NCBI GenBank assembly: GCA_020833055.1
Contig: JAJHQZ010000004.1
Location: forward strand, 1-64,000
Source of the DNA: Candidatus Korarchaeum sp.
GTDB lineage: Archaea > Korarchaeota > Korarchaeia > Korarchaeales > Korarchaeaceae
DNA length: 64,000 nucleotides
Reading direction: 5' to 3'
Shown here piece by piece: positions 52,575-61,650 of this stretch. The notes under the pieces are model-generated. The model was not told where the DNA came from. It ran no database searches and saw nothing but the letters and a program-made list of their open reading frames with translations. Numbering within the stretch: the stretch's first letter is position 1; each line of letters opens with the position of its first letter. A program made the translations under genes and the position numbers.

Positions 52575-53198
52575 TCAGGGTCCACCTTCAGGTAAACTCT
52601 CCTCCCTCTTCCTCACTCTCAGAGCACCAGCTACTCTCTCGCCGAGCTTCCTGAAGTCTATGAAAACGAATATCACAGCTATCACTATGCCGATTACAGC
52701 GGAGAATATCCAGGTATTGCCCCCGAAGATCCCCTCAGCTATCGGGGCCAGCCCGTATCCTATGTAAGCCGCGGGTATCGTTATCACAAGCTTCCCAGCT
52801 AGGTAAGATAGGAAGAACCAGATGGGGCTCATCCTCCCCAAGCCCATGGGTATTACTATCCACTCATCCGGTAGGGGGGTAGCGGCAGCTATGAAGTTCA
52901 TGATGTACATCATGACCCTGCTATACTTCCCAAGCCTCTCATCACCTATCTTCCTCTCTATGACCTTACCCACTCCGTAGGATGCTGAGAAGTGCACCAG
53001 TTTCGCTAAAGTAGCTCCTAAAGCGACAGATACGCCTATCCAAAGCTTATCTATGTTGGGGAAGCTCATAGCTATTAAAGCTGCTATCACAGCGTTTGAT
53101 GGGGAGGCGAAGGGGACCAAGCTTATCAGGAATGTGAAGGCCAGTATCCCGAGAGGGCCCCATAGACCTATCAGAGCTTCGTATCCCGTGTGCTCCAT
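52575..53198 (-). CDS. VTT (DedA/SNARE-associated) membrane protein
   Basis: A 207-residue protein with about five membrane segments of the VTT family. FASPSNAVIAAL and FIAAATPLPDEWIVIPMGLG, the F/Y..R-less re-entrant loop, are recognisable. DedA-type proteins are linked to lipid flipping and membrane homeostasis. A TATA box at 53222-53229 lies 26 bases before the ATG, with an inverted repeat between them. Confidence 0.8.
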   Translation of the reverse strand: MEHTGYEALIGLWGPLGILAFTFLISLVPFASPSNAVIAALIAMSFPNIDKLWIGVSVALGATLAKLVHFSASYGVGKVIERKIGDERLGKYSRVMMYIMNFIAAATPLPDEWIVIPMGLGRMSPIWFFLSYLAGKLVITIPAAYIGYGLAPIAEGIFGGNTWIFSAVIGIVIAVIFVFIDFRKLGERVAGALRVRKREESLPEGGP

Positions 53199-53207
53199 CT
53201 TAGACCA

Positions 53208-53221
53208 CTCGATCGGTCGAG
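53208..53221. promoter_or_regulatory. Inverted repeat between TATA box and start of VTT gene
   Basis: CTCGA (53208-53212), four bases, TCGAG (53217-53221). On the minus strand it sits right after the TATA box CTTATAAA (53222-53229), where a repressor would block transcription. Confidence 0.4.
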
Positions 53222-53488
53222 CTTATAAATATATATTCACGAGATGAGGAGAGTCTCTGGAGGCTTGAAGTAGCTGGGGCTATTATAAAGGAATTTATAA
53301 GGAAATGCAGGGGGCTCGATTCCCTTTATTCTAGGAATCGCTGAGGTCTTTCGAGAGGATTCCGTAAAAAGCTCAGTGAGAGTTCCGAGGGGAGATCTTA
53401 GATGCTCAAAAATCTAAGGCGTTTCATTGCTGAATTACCTTTTTATAACTTCGGATAAGCTTATATCATCTCCCGCTTCCTCATCTTT

Positions 53489-53938
53489 ATGAGGCGTACC
53501 GATAAGGAGATGAGGGATGGAATAGAGGAAGTCCTGAGGAGGGCTAAGATCTGCAGGATAGCTATGTGCGATGGAGGAGTGCCTTACTGCGTCCCCGTCA
53601 TCTTCTGCTACTCCGATGGGTTCATCTACATACATTCCGCGAGGGAGGGGAGGAAGATAGATATCCTGAGGAGGAGCAGCTTAGTCTGCTTCGAGACAGA
53701 GATTGATATTAGCCCCATAAGATCTGGAAGCCCCTGCAAATGGACTCTCGCTTACAAGAGCGTGATAGGAGTTGGTAGAGCTAGTTTCGTTGAGGATAGG
53801 GAGGAGAAGAGAAAAGCATTGAACTGCATAATTAAGAAGTACTCGGATGAGGATTTCGAGATCTCAAATGAGGAGTTAGATAAAGTGGAGGTAATAAGGA
53901 TCGAGATAGAGGAGATGAGTGGGAAGAGGTCACCATGA
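53489..53938 (+). CDS. Pyridoxamine 5'-phosphate oxidase-like flavin protein
   Basis: A 149-residue split-barrel flavoprotein. RRAKICRIAMCDGGVPYCVPVIF-type strands, FIYIHSAREGRKIDILRR and VCFETEI match the PNPOx-like group that binds FMN, haem or F420. TTATATCA about 26 bases upstream of the ATG gives a leaderless start. It overlaps a small membrane protein gene by four bases (ATGA). Confidence 0.85.
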   Translation: MRRTDKEMRDGIEEVLRRAKICRIAMCDGGVPYCVPVIFCYSDGFIYIHSAREGRKIDILRRSSLVCFETEIDISPIRSGSPCKWTLAYKSVIGVGRASFVEDREEKRKALNCIIKKYSDEDFEISNEELDKVEVIRIEIEEMSGKRSP

Positions 53939-54102
53939 GCTTGTCTATTGACATACAGAGCTATAGGGCGTCCATAATACTCCTGGTGGCCGTAGCTCTG
54001 AGCTCATACATACTCTACAGGATGAGGAGGACTTGGATAGAGAGAGCTTTAGAGGAGTATCTTAGGGCGATGGGGGAGGAAGTGGATCGAGGAGATACTT
54101 AA
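53935..54102 (+). CDS. 55-residue single-helix membrane protein
   Basis: This small gene begins with ATG overlapping the flavin-protein stop (ATGA) and encodes MSLSIDIQSYRASIILLVAV, continues with one membrane segment to SSYILY, then a basic-acidic amphipathic tail (RRTWIERALEEYLRAMGEEV). Overlap, good codon use and the membrane segment make it likely real. It converges with the NAD(P)HX gene nine bases away. Function unknown. Confidence 0.65.
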   Translation: MSLSIDIQSYRASIILLVAVALSSYILYRMRRTWIERALEEYLRAMGEEVDRGDT

Positions 54103-54110
54103 GAGGAGAT

Positions 54111-55715
<1,605 letters not shown>

Positions 55716-55727
55716 CTAGTAATCTAG

Positions 55728-56477
55728 ATGGCCATGCTTAAAGTCGAGGGGTTGAGCGTAAGGATCAAGGGGAGGGAGATACTGAGGGAGGTCAACTTCG
55801 AAGTCGGGGAGGGGGAGATAGTCGCCCTGCTAGGGCCCAACGGCTCTGGGAAATCCACTCTCCTGCACGCTATAATGGGGAGGCCGGGGTATGAGGTATC
55901 CGGTAGGATAATCTTCAATGGAATCGACATAACTGGGATGAGCTCTAGCGAGAGGGCGAAGCTAGGGATAGGGTTCATGATGCAGATACCCCCAGCTATT
56001 AAAGGGGTTAGGCTCAGGGATCTCATAAAGAGGCTCTCTAAAATATACGGGACTGATCAAGATACCCTCAAGAGGATCTCGGAGGAGCTGAGGATAGAGG
56101 GGCTATTGGATAGGGAGCTCCACAGGGGCTTCAGCGGAGGGGAGATTAAGAAAGTTGAGCTCCTGCTCCTCGCTGCTCAGAACCCCAAATTAGCTCTCTT
56201 GGATGAACCCGACTCCGGAGTTGATCTGGAGAGCCTCCCTATAATTGGGAAGGTCATAGATGAGATAGTTGGGGCTTCCGATAGTAGAGCGAGGGAGAAG
56301 AGATCCGCTATAATAGTGACTCACATGGGGAAGATATTGAAGCACGTTAGGAACGCTAACAGAGCTTATATAATCCTGAATGGGGAGGTGAAGTGCTTCG
56401 GGAATCCATCTGATCTGATAGAGGACATAGAGAAGTACGGGTTCTCAGAATGCCTCAGGTGCGTCAGGGTGGTCTGA
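55728..56477 (+). CDS. sufC: Fe-S cluster assembly ATPase SufC
   Basis: A 249-residue ABC-type ATPase of SufBCD. Walker A GPNGSGKST (residues 36-44), IGFMMQIPPAIKGVRLRDL and the signature FSGGEIKKVELL with LLDEPDSGVDLESLPIIGKV are specific to SufC. TTTTATAAC about 22-26 bases upstream fits a leaderless start. It overlaps sufB by one base (TGATG). Confidence 0.95.
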   Translation: MAMLKVEGLSVRIKGREILREVNFEVGEGEIVALLGPNGSGKSTLLHAIMGRPGYEVSGRIIFNGIDITGMSSSERAKLGIGFMMQIPPAIKGVRLRDLIKRLSKIYGTDQDTLKRISEELRIEGLLDRELHRGFSGGEIKKVELLLLAAQNPKLALLDEPDSGVDLESLPIIGKVIDEIVGASDSRAREKRSAIIVTHMGKILKHVRNANRAYIILNGEVKCFGNPSDLIEDIEKYGFSECLRCVRVV

Positions 56478-57640
56478 TGTTGAAGGAAGCAGTTGAGGAA
56501 GCTTTGAATAAGCCATCCCCCTACGGGATAGACTTGAGGATAGAGGACTTCCTGAAGCCCAAGGCCAGTCCCTCCATGAGTTTGGAAGCCCTCTCCAGAA
56601 TCGGAATAGATCCTGAGAGGGCTTCTTACATCCAAGTAGATAATAGGCCAGTTGAGGTCAGGCCCTCTATACCTGGAGTCAAGGTATTGACTCTCTCTCA
56701 GGCTCTGGAGGAGGGGCTAGTTCAAGATTACTTCTGGAATGCCGTTAAAGTCGATACTGATAAGTACACAGCAGCAGCTGAGTTATTCGGGGGGCATGAG
56801 GGCTACGTATTCATAGCCGAGAGGGGTAGGAAGGTCGAGCAGCCCGTCCTATCGTGCCTGCTCCTCTCCACCCCCGGATCCTTACAAGCTCCTCACAACA
56901 TAGTTATAGTGGAGGAGGGAGCGGAGCTCCACGTTATAACTGGATGCCTCACCTCCGCTGAGGCTCCGGGCTTGCACGCTGGTATCTCAGAGTTCTACGT
57001 TAAGGAAGGGGGGAGGCTGACTTTCACGATGATACATCAGTGGGCCCCGACCTCCCACGTGAGGCCAAGGACTGGAGTGATAGTGGAGAGGGGAGGGGAG
57101 TACGTCAGCCACTACATAAACATGAGCCCCATAGCCAGCCTCCAGACGGATCCTAAGGTCTATTTAGTCGGTGAGGGAGCGAAGGCTTACCTCTCCTCAG
57201 TTATAGTGGCCCCAAGAGAATCGAAGATTGACGTTGGAGGGAGCGTCTTCTTGAGAGCTGAGAATACGTCAGCTGAGATAGTATCAAAAGTGATAACGAA
57301 GGATAGGGCTGATGTTATAACTAGATCCCTGATATCAGCTGAGGGCAGAGGTGCTAGGGGGCACATAGAGTGCGATGGGCTCCTCCTCTCCGATAGCTCC
57401 AGGATACTCACTCTACCAGCTCTTGACGCTAAAATAGATGATGTCCAGCTCTCCCATGAGGCTGCTGTAGGTAGGCTCAGCGAGGAGCAGCTCTACTACT
57501 TGATGACAAAGGGCTTCAGCGAGGAGGAAGCTAAGAGCATATTGGTGAGGGGGTTCATGGAGGTCAAGATAGAGGGTCTCCCCAGGCCTGTGGAAGCTCA
57601 ACTCAAGATGGCTCTAGAGCTAGCGGCCAGGGGTCTCTGA
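56477..57640 (+). CDS. sufB: SufB/SufD-family Fe-S assembly scaffold
   Basis: About 387 residues of the SufB/D beta-helix family, shorter than bacterial SufB. It has EEGAELHVITGCLTSAEAPG, VRPRTGVIVERGGEYV and the C-terminal LSHEAAVGRLSEEQLYYLMT and EEAKSILVRGFMEV. ATG 56477 is chosen, since it overlaps the sufC stop. With SufC it forms the minimal archaeal Suf scaffold. Only one SufB/D protein is encoded here, so it may act as a homodimer. Confidence 0.93.
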   Translation: MLKEAVEEALNKPSPYGIDLRIEDFLKPKASPSMSLEALSRIGIDPERASYIQVDNRPVEVRPSIPGVKVLTLSQALEEGLVQDYFWNAVKVDTDKYTAAAELFGGHEGYVFIAERGRKVEQPVLSCLLLSTPGSLQAPHNIVIVEEGAELHVITGCLTSAEAPGLHAGISEFYVKEGGRLTFTMIHQWAPTSHVRPRTGVIVERGGEYVSHYINMSPIASLQTDPKVYLVGEGAKAYLSSVIVAPRESKIDVGGSVFLRAENTSAEIVSKVITKDRADVITRSLISAEGRGARGHIECDGLLLSDSSRILTLPALDAKIDDVQLSHEAAVGRLSEEQLYYLMTKGFSEEEAKSILVRGFMEVKIEGLPRPVEAQLKMALELAARGL

Positions 57641-58228
57641 TTGGGATGGGAGGAGAGGAAGAGAGCTGCTCTAGAGAGGTTGAGAGTTCACTTAGCTCAA
57701 GGCAGGGTTGATCCCGATATCTTGAGCCTCCTGGATGCTATAAACTCACTCCCCTTCGCTTACACTACTAGCAGTTGCTCCGGGAGGATACAGCTCTACG
57801 AAGCTAGGGCACCGGGGGAGAAGTTCGGTATGGTGAGCCTGGGGAAGTGGCACTCACCAGTGGAGCCGGATGAGATCCTGAGCAGGATGAGGGGAGATAA
57901 CTTATGGCTGGCCCTACTCCCACCCATAATACACGCTTTCACTTGCAGTTTGGAGGCCTCTATCTTCCTCCTGAAGATAATGAGGGGAGCTGGATTCAAG
58001 AGAGCCTGCATAATGAACTTATCCAGGCCCTTTATAGAGGCCAGAGGGACTGAGAGGCTCGAGATCCCCCTCAGGTTGGAGGGTAGGGATATAGTCGATC
58101 CAGAGGGGATCCGCTTAATAGTGGGGACCGCTAATCGGATGTTGAGTAGGGCCAAGTTGAGGATAAGTAAGCTGGAGGTGATGCTGAGGGATGAGGCTTC
58201 CAGAGGCTTGGATAATCTCTGTAGGTAA
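57641..58228 (+). CDS. taw3: tRNA wybutosine-synthesis methyltransferase Taw3/TYW3
   Basis: A 195-residue protein of the TYW3 family. SLPFAYTTSSCSGRIQLY near the N-terminus and WLALLPPIIHAFTCSLEASI are the conserved segments. It methylates the wyosine precursor in tRNA-Phe. TTG 57641 directly follows the sufB stop. Its 3' end overlaps the CinA-like gene by 38 bases. The Fe-S enzyme Taw1 of the same pathway is not in the window. Confidence 0.9.
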   Translation: MGWEERKRAALERLRVHLAQGRVDPDILSLLDAINSLPFAYTTSSCSGRIQLYEARAPGEKFGMVSLGKWHSPVEPDEILSRMRGDNLWLALLPPIIHAFTCSLEASIFLLKIMRGAGFKRACIMNLSRPFIEARGTERLEIPLRLEGRDIVDPEGIRLIVGTANRMLSRAKLRISKLEVMLRDEASRGLDNLCR

Positions 58229-58979
58229 TGAGCTCCTGAACGGGAGGATAGTCAATTCTAACCTCTCCTGGCTATCTAAGAAGCTCACTATCGATGGCTA
58301 CTTAGTTAGATACGCGATAACAGTGAGGGACGATTGCGATGATATAGCTTGGGCCTTCAGGCTGGCTATAGATAGGGGAGCTGACTTAATAGTCTCAACG
58401 GGAGGTCTAGGGCCTACTTTCGATGACATGACCTCGGAGTGCCTCTCCAAGGCACTAGGAAGGAAGCATGTGATTAATGAGGAAGCATTAAGGATTGTCG
58501 AGAGGAAGTACGCTGAGAGGAACCTCCCTCTAACTGAGCACAGGATTAAGATGGCTATGATGCCCGAGGGATCTAAAGCCATTTATAACGCTGTGGGGAC
58601 GGCCCCGGGGATCTTAGTTGAGGAGGGGAAAGCCCTCATACTTGTCCTGCCTGGAGTACCTTCTGAGATGATGGATATATTCGAGAGGGTCGAGGACGTG
58701 ATAAGATCGAGGGCCCCGAGGCTATATCATAGCAGCGTAGATATCATCGTCAAGGGAGTCCCGGAGTCCGATGCAGCTCCCGTAATAGAGGAAGCAATGA
58801 GGAAGTACGATGTCTACGTGAAGAGCCATCCCTCGGGCCAGGAGGTCATGAGACCCGTCCTGAGGATAAACGTGACGTCATCGTCCCTGAATGAGGATGA
58901 GGCTGAGAGGAACGTTAGAGCTGCATCGGAGTTCATATCGAATAAACTGAGGGAGAGGGGAGGGATAATTGAGGCCTAA
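58191..58979 (+). CDS. CinA-like molybdopterin-binding-fold protein
   Basis: A 262-residue protein of the CinA N-terminal (MoCF) family. AWIISVGNELLNGRIVNSNL, LIVSTGGLGPTFDDMTSECL and GTAPGILVEEGKALILVLPG are its hallmarks. Bacterial CinA acts as an ADP-ribose pyrophosphatase and carries a C-terminal NMN deamidase, which is absent here. It overlaps the next gene by 11 bases. Confidence 0.88.
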   Translation: MRLPEAWIISVGNELLNGRIVNSNLSWLSKKLTIDGYLVRYAITVRDDCDDIAWAFRLAIDRGADLIVSTGGLGPTFDDMTSECLSKALGRKHVINEEALRIVERKYAERNLPLTEHRIKMAMMPEGSKAIYNAVGTAPGILVEEGKALILVLPGVPSEMMDIFERVEDVIRSRAPRLYHSSVDIIVKGVPESDAAPVIEEAMRKYDVYVKSHPSGQEVMRPVLRINVTSSSLNEDEAERNVRAASEFISNKLRERGGIIEA

Positions 58980-59448
58980 GGTGATAGTGTTGGATCTCGA
59001 TAAAGTGCTCTGGGATCATCACAACGTGAGCGAACTGACTCCCCCGTTCAGGAGGATAAGCGAGAGGATGATAGAGGACAGGTTTGGCGAGGTAGTGACG
59101 CTTAGGGATGATGTCAGGGAGTTCCTCTCATTCGCTAAGAGGAGAGGTATAAAGCTCTCGACTTGCAGCTGGAACCACTTCGATAAGGCCCTAGAGGTCC
59201 TCAAGGCCTTCGATTTAGATAAATACTTCGATCTCCTCATGATAGAGCCGCATCCAGAGAAGCAGTTGATGATGGAGAGGATCCTGAGGAGCTTAGGGGT
59301 GAGGGAGGAGGAAGTAGTCTACGTAGATGACAGGGACTACATGCTCGAGAAAGTTAGATCGAAGTTCCCTAGAATAATTACGATAAGATTCCATCCAGCT
59401 GGGGATTGCTTCTCCTTCAGGAAGTTGATGGAGCTAATAGGTGATTGA
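58969..59448 (+). CDS. HAD-superfamily phosphatase (MDP-1-like)
   Basis: A 159-residue HAD protein. Catalytic Asp residues are in VLDLDKVLWD (D9, D11), motif II is STCSWN, and VVYVDDRDYML is motif IV. The pattern is near magnesium-dependent phosphatase 1. TTG start inside the CinA-like gene; its end overlaps the longest trpS frame by eight bases but ends before ATG 59450. Substrate unknown, perhaps a sugar phosphate or damaged metabolite. Confidence 0.85.
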   Translation: MRPKVIVLDLDKVLWDHHNVSELTPPFRRISERMIEDRFGEVVTLRDDVREFLSFAKRRGIKLSTCSWNHFDKALEVLKAFDLDKYFDLLMIEPHPEKQLMMERILRSLGVREEEVVYVDDRDYMLEKVRSKFPRIITIRFHPAGDCFSFRKLMELIGD

Positions 59449-59449
59449 G

Positions 59450-60535
59450 ATGCTCCCCAGCTTCAGAGTGACTCCTTGGGAAGTTAGGGGGGATAGAATA
59501 GATTATGAGAGGCTCCTATGCGATTTCGGGATAGAGAGGATAGATTCTAATCTTAAGGTTTTGATCAGGAAGATCCTGGGGGATAATCACCTCATAGATA
59601 GGGATGTATTCTTCGCTCACAAGAATCTGAGGGGCTTCCTCCTCGGGATCAGAGGAGGAGATCCTTCTTACATATTCACCGGGAGAGGAGCTTCAGGACC
59701 TATGCATATAGGAAATTTGGTCCCTCTAATGCTAGCTAAGTTCATTCAGGAGAAGCTAAATTCCCCTCTTTACTTCCAGATATCGGATGATGAGAAGTAC
59801 TCCCTAAGGCCGGATCTCAGCTTCAGGGAAGTTAGGAGATGGGCAAGGGAAAATATAGTTGATGTTTTGGCCTTCTTCGATGGAAATGTCAAGATAATAT
59901 GGGACAGCGAGTCAAGCTGGCTCTACCCAGCTAGCTTGATAATAGCTAAGAAGCTCAGGATAGCCGAGCTCAAGAGCTTCATTAAGCTGGATGATGCATC
60001 GAATCCAGCTATACTGTATTACGCACTACTTCAGTCATTGCCAGCTCTGATGTTTCAGCTCTTCAGGGGGAAGTATAGGTGCATCGTCCCTATGGCCGTG
60101 GATCAGCACCCCCTCATGATGCCCTCCTTAATAGCAGCTAGGAGGCTCGGTCTCGAGGAGCCCGCGTTGATACACTCAGTCTTCCTCCCCGGGATAAACG
60201 GCGAGCCTAAGATGGGGACTAGTGACCCTAGCTCAGCTATATTCCTAACGGATGCAGCGGATTCGGTATCTGAGAAGATAGATAGGTCCTCATGCAGCGA
60301 GCTCCCTCCATCGCTCCATTACTTGAGGGCATTCGATACTCAGGGCTACGAAGATGCCTTAGCCTCTTACATCGAGAATAAGGCTTATGGATGCGAGGAA
60401 GCTAAGAGGAGGGCGAAGGATATTCTGATAAATCTAATTGAGGATCATGAGAGGAAGAGGAGGGAATTCATAGATAAGGTCGATGAATACATCTTGAGAG
60501 AACCACCCCTCGGGCTCGATTTGGAAATGTTTTGA
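59450..60535 (+). CDS. trpS: Tryptophanyl-tRNA synthetase
   Basis: A 361-residue class I synthetase. The N-terminal FRVTPWEVRG is typical of archaeal and eukaryotic TrpRS. The HIGH motif reads HIGN (residues 86-89) within GRGASGPMHIGN, and the KMSKS motif reads KMGTS (254-258). VAVDQ-type MAVDQHPLMMPSLIAARRLG is the tryptophan/ATP site. ATG 59450 follows AGGTGAT by four bases. It is the last gene of the suf operon. Both signature changes are unusual but do not remove the catalytic Lys. Confidence 0.9.
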   Translation: MLPSFRVTPWEVRGDRIDYERLLCDFGIERIDSNLKVLIRKILGDNHLIDRDVFFAHKNLRGFLLGIRGGDPSYIFTGRGASGPMHIGNLVPLMLAKFIQEKLNSPLYFQISDDEKYSLRPDLSFREVRRWARENIVDVLAFFDGNVKIIWDSESSWLYPASLIIAKKLRIAELKSFIKLDDASNPAILYYALLQSLPALMFQLFRGKYRCIVPMAVDQHPLMMPSLIAARRLGLEEPALIHSVFLPGINGEPKMGTSDPSSAIFLTDAADSVSEKIDRSSCSELPPSLHYLRAFDTQGYEDALASYIENKAYGCEEAKRRAKDILINLIEDHERKRREFIDKVDEYILREPPLGLDLEMF

Positions 60536-60579
60536 TGGTTAAGGTTAAAGCTTCGTAGTGCGGTATCGCTAGATGTATT

Positions 60580-61302
60580 ATGAGCGTTGATATAATAGAG
60601 AACGCCCCTGAGGTTAGGAACCCCATACTCATACTCTCCGTCCCCGGAGCCGGTTTAGTTGGGACTATCTCAGCCGATCACATAATAAGGACAGCCGGCC
60701 TCGAGGAAGTCGGGAAGATAGATTCCCCTATATTCCCGCCTGTCGTAGAAGTCAAGGAGGGAGTGGCATCGCATACGATCAAGATATACAGTGGGAAGGG
60801 CCTCTACATAGTCAAGGTAGAGGTCCCCCTGCCCGTGGAACCCCTCCTCAGGATGACAGAAGCAGTCCTAGATTGGGTAGCTAAGAAGAGGCCGAGGCTC
60901 GTCATGGTGATAGGAGGTATACCCGATGAGAACAGGATGAACATAGAGAGGCCGCAAGTCATGATAGTATTCAGCAGTGAGGAAGCTAAAGCTGCTGCGA
61001 ACAACATAGGCGGGGAGTTGATGAAAGGCGGTTATTTATCAGGTTACGCTGCTTACTTCCTCAGGGAGGCTATAAGGAGGGGGGTACCAGCTGCTGCAGT
61101 CATGGTACAGAGCTTCGATGCTTATCCAGATCCAGGAGCTGCTGCAGAGCTCCTGAAAGCTATAGAGCCTGCATTGGGTTTCAGTATAGATACAACTCAA
61201 CTTAAGGCTGAATCTGAGACAATAAGGCTCAAGATGAAGGAATTGATGGCTAAGACCCTCCAGACAGTCAGAGAGACGCCTACGACTGCTTACATAGGTT
61301 AG
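60580..61302 (+). CDS. PAC2-family proteasome assembly chaperone-like protein
   Basis: A 240-residue PAC2 protein. LILSVPGAGLVGTISADHII at the start, VMVIGGIPDENRMN, SGYAAYFLREAIRRGVPAAA and FDAYPDPGAAAELLKAIE match PAC2. Archaeal PbaA/PbaB proteins help fold or assemble the proteasome. TTAAAG at about 60545 may be its promoter. Confidence 0.9.
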   Translation: MSVDIIENAPEVRNPILILSVPGAGLVGTISADHIIRTAGLEEVGKIDSPIFPPVVEVKEGVASHTIKIYSGKGLYIVKVEVPLPVEPLLRMTEAVLDWVAKKRPRLVMVIGGIPDENRMNIERPQVMIVFSSEEAKAAANNIGGELMKGGYLSGYAAYFLREAIRRGVPAAAVMVQSFDAYPDPGAAAELLKAIEPALGFSIDTTQLKAESETIRLKMKELMAKTLQTVRETPTTAYIG

Positions 61303-61314
61303 GGGGGTGATGCG

Positions 61315-61650
61315 ATGGGTTGGTTCTATAGGGAGGTGAGGTGGGGTTACTTCGCCGTTAGGGATGTTGAGGAACCCCTCTACGATGTGAGGCTCACTAA
61401 GGATGGTGTAGTCATAACAGTCGACCTCCCCGGCGTCAGGAAGGAGGACTTAGTACTCAACGCGAGCGAGGAAGCTATATACGTGGAGGCCATCTCTTAT
61501 ATAGGCGGGGCTAGGGTCAAGTACAAGAAGCTGATAAGGACGCCCATACAAATAGATCCCGAGAGGGTAGAGGCTAGACTGAGCAATGGGATCCTCTACA
61601 TATGGGCCCCGCCCAAGGAAGTCGCTTTCAGGAGGGTGAGGGTGGAGTGA
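61315..61650 (+). CDS. Small heat-shock protein (Hsp20-like)
   Basis: A 111-residue alpha-crystallin-domain protein. EEPLYDVRLTKDGVVITVDL, DLPGVRKEDLVLNASEEA and ARLSNGILYIWAPP (the A-x-x-x-n-G-I/V-L motif) are present. The usual C-terminal IxI motif is not clear. GGGGTGAT lies three bases before the ATG, 12 bases after the PAC2 gene, so the two are one unit. It overlaps the ligase gene by four bases. Confidence 0.88.
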   Translation: MGWFYREVRWGYFAVRDVEEPLYDVRLTKDGVVITVDLPGVRKEDLVLNASEEAIYVEAISYIGGARVKYKKLIRTPIQIDPERVEARLSNGILYIWAPPKEVAFRRVRVE

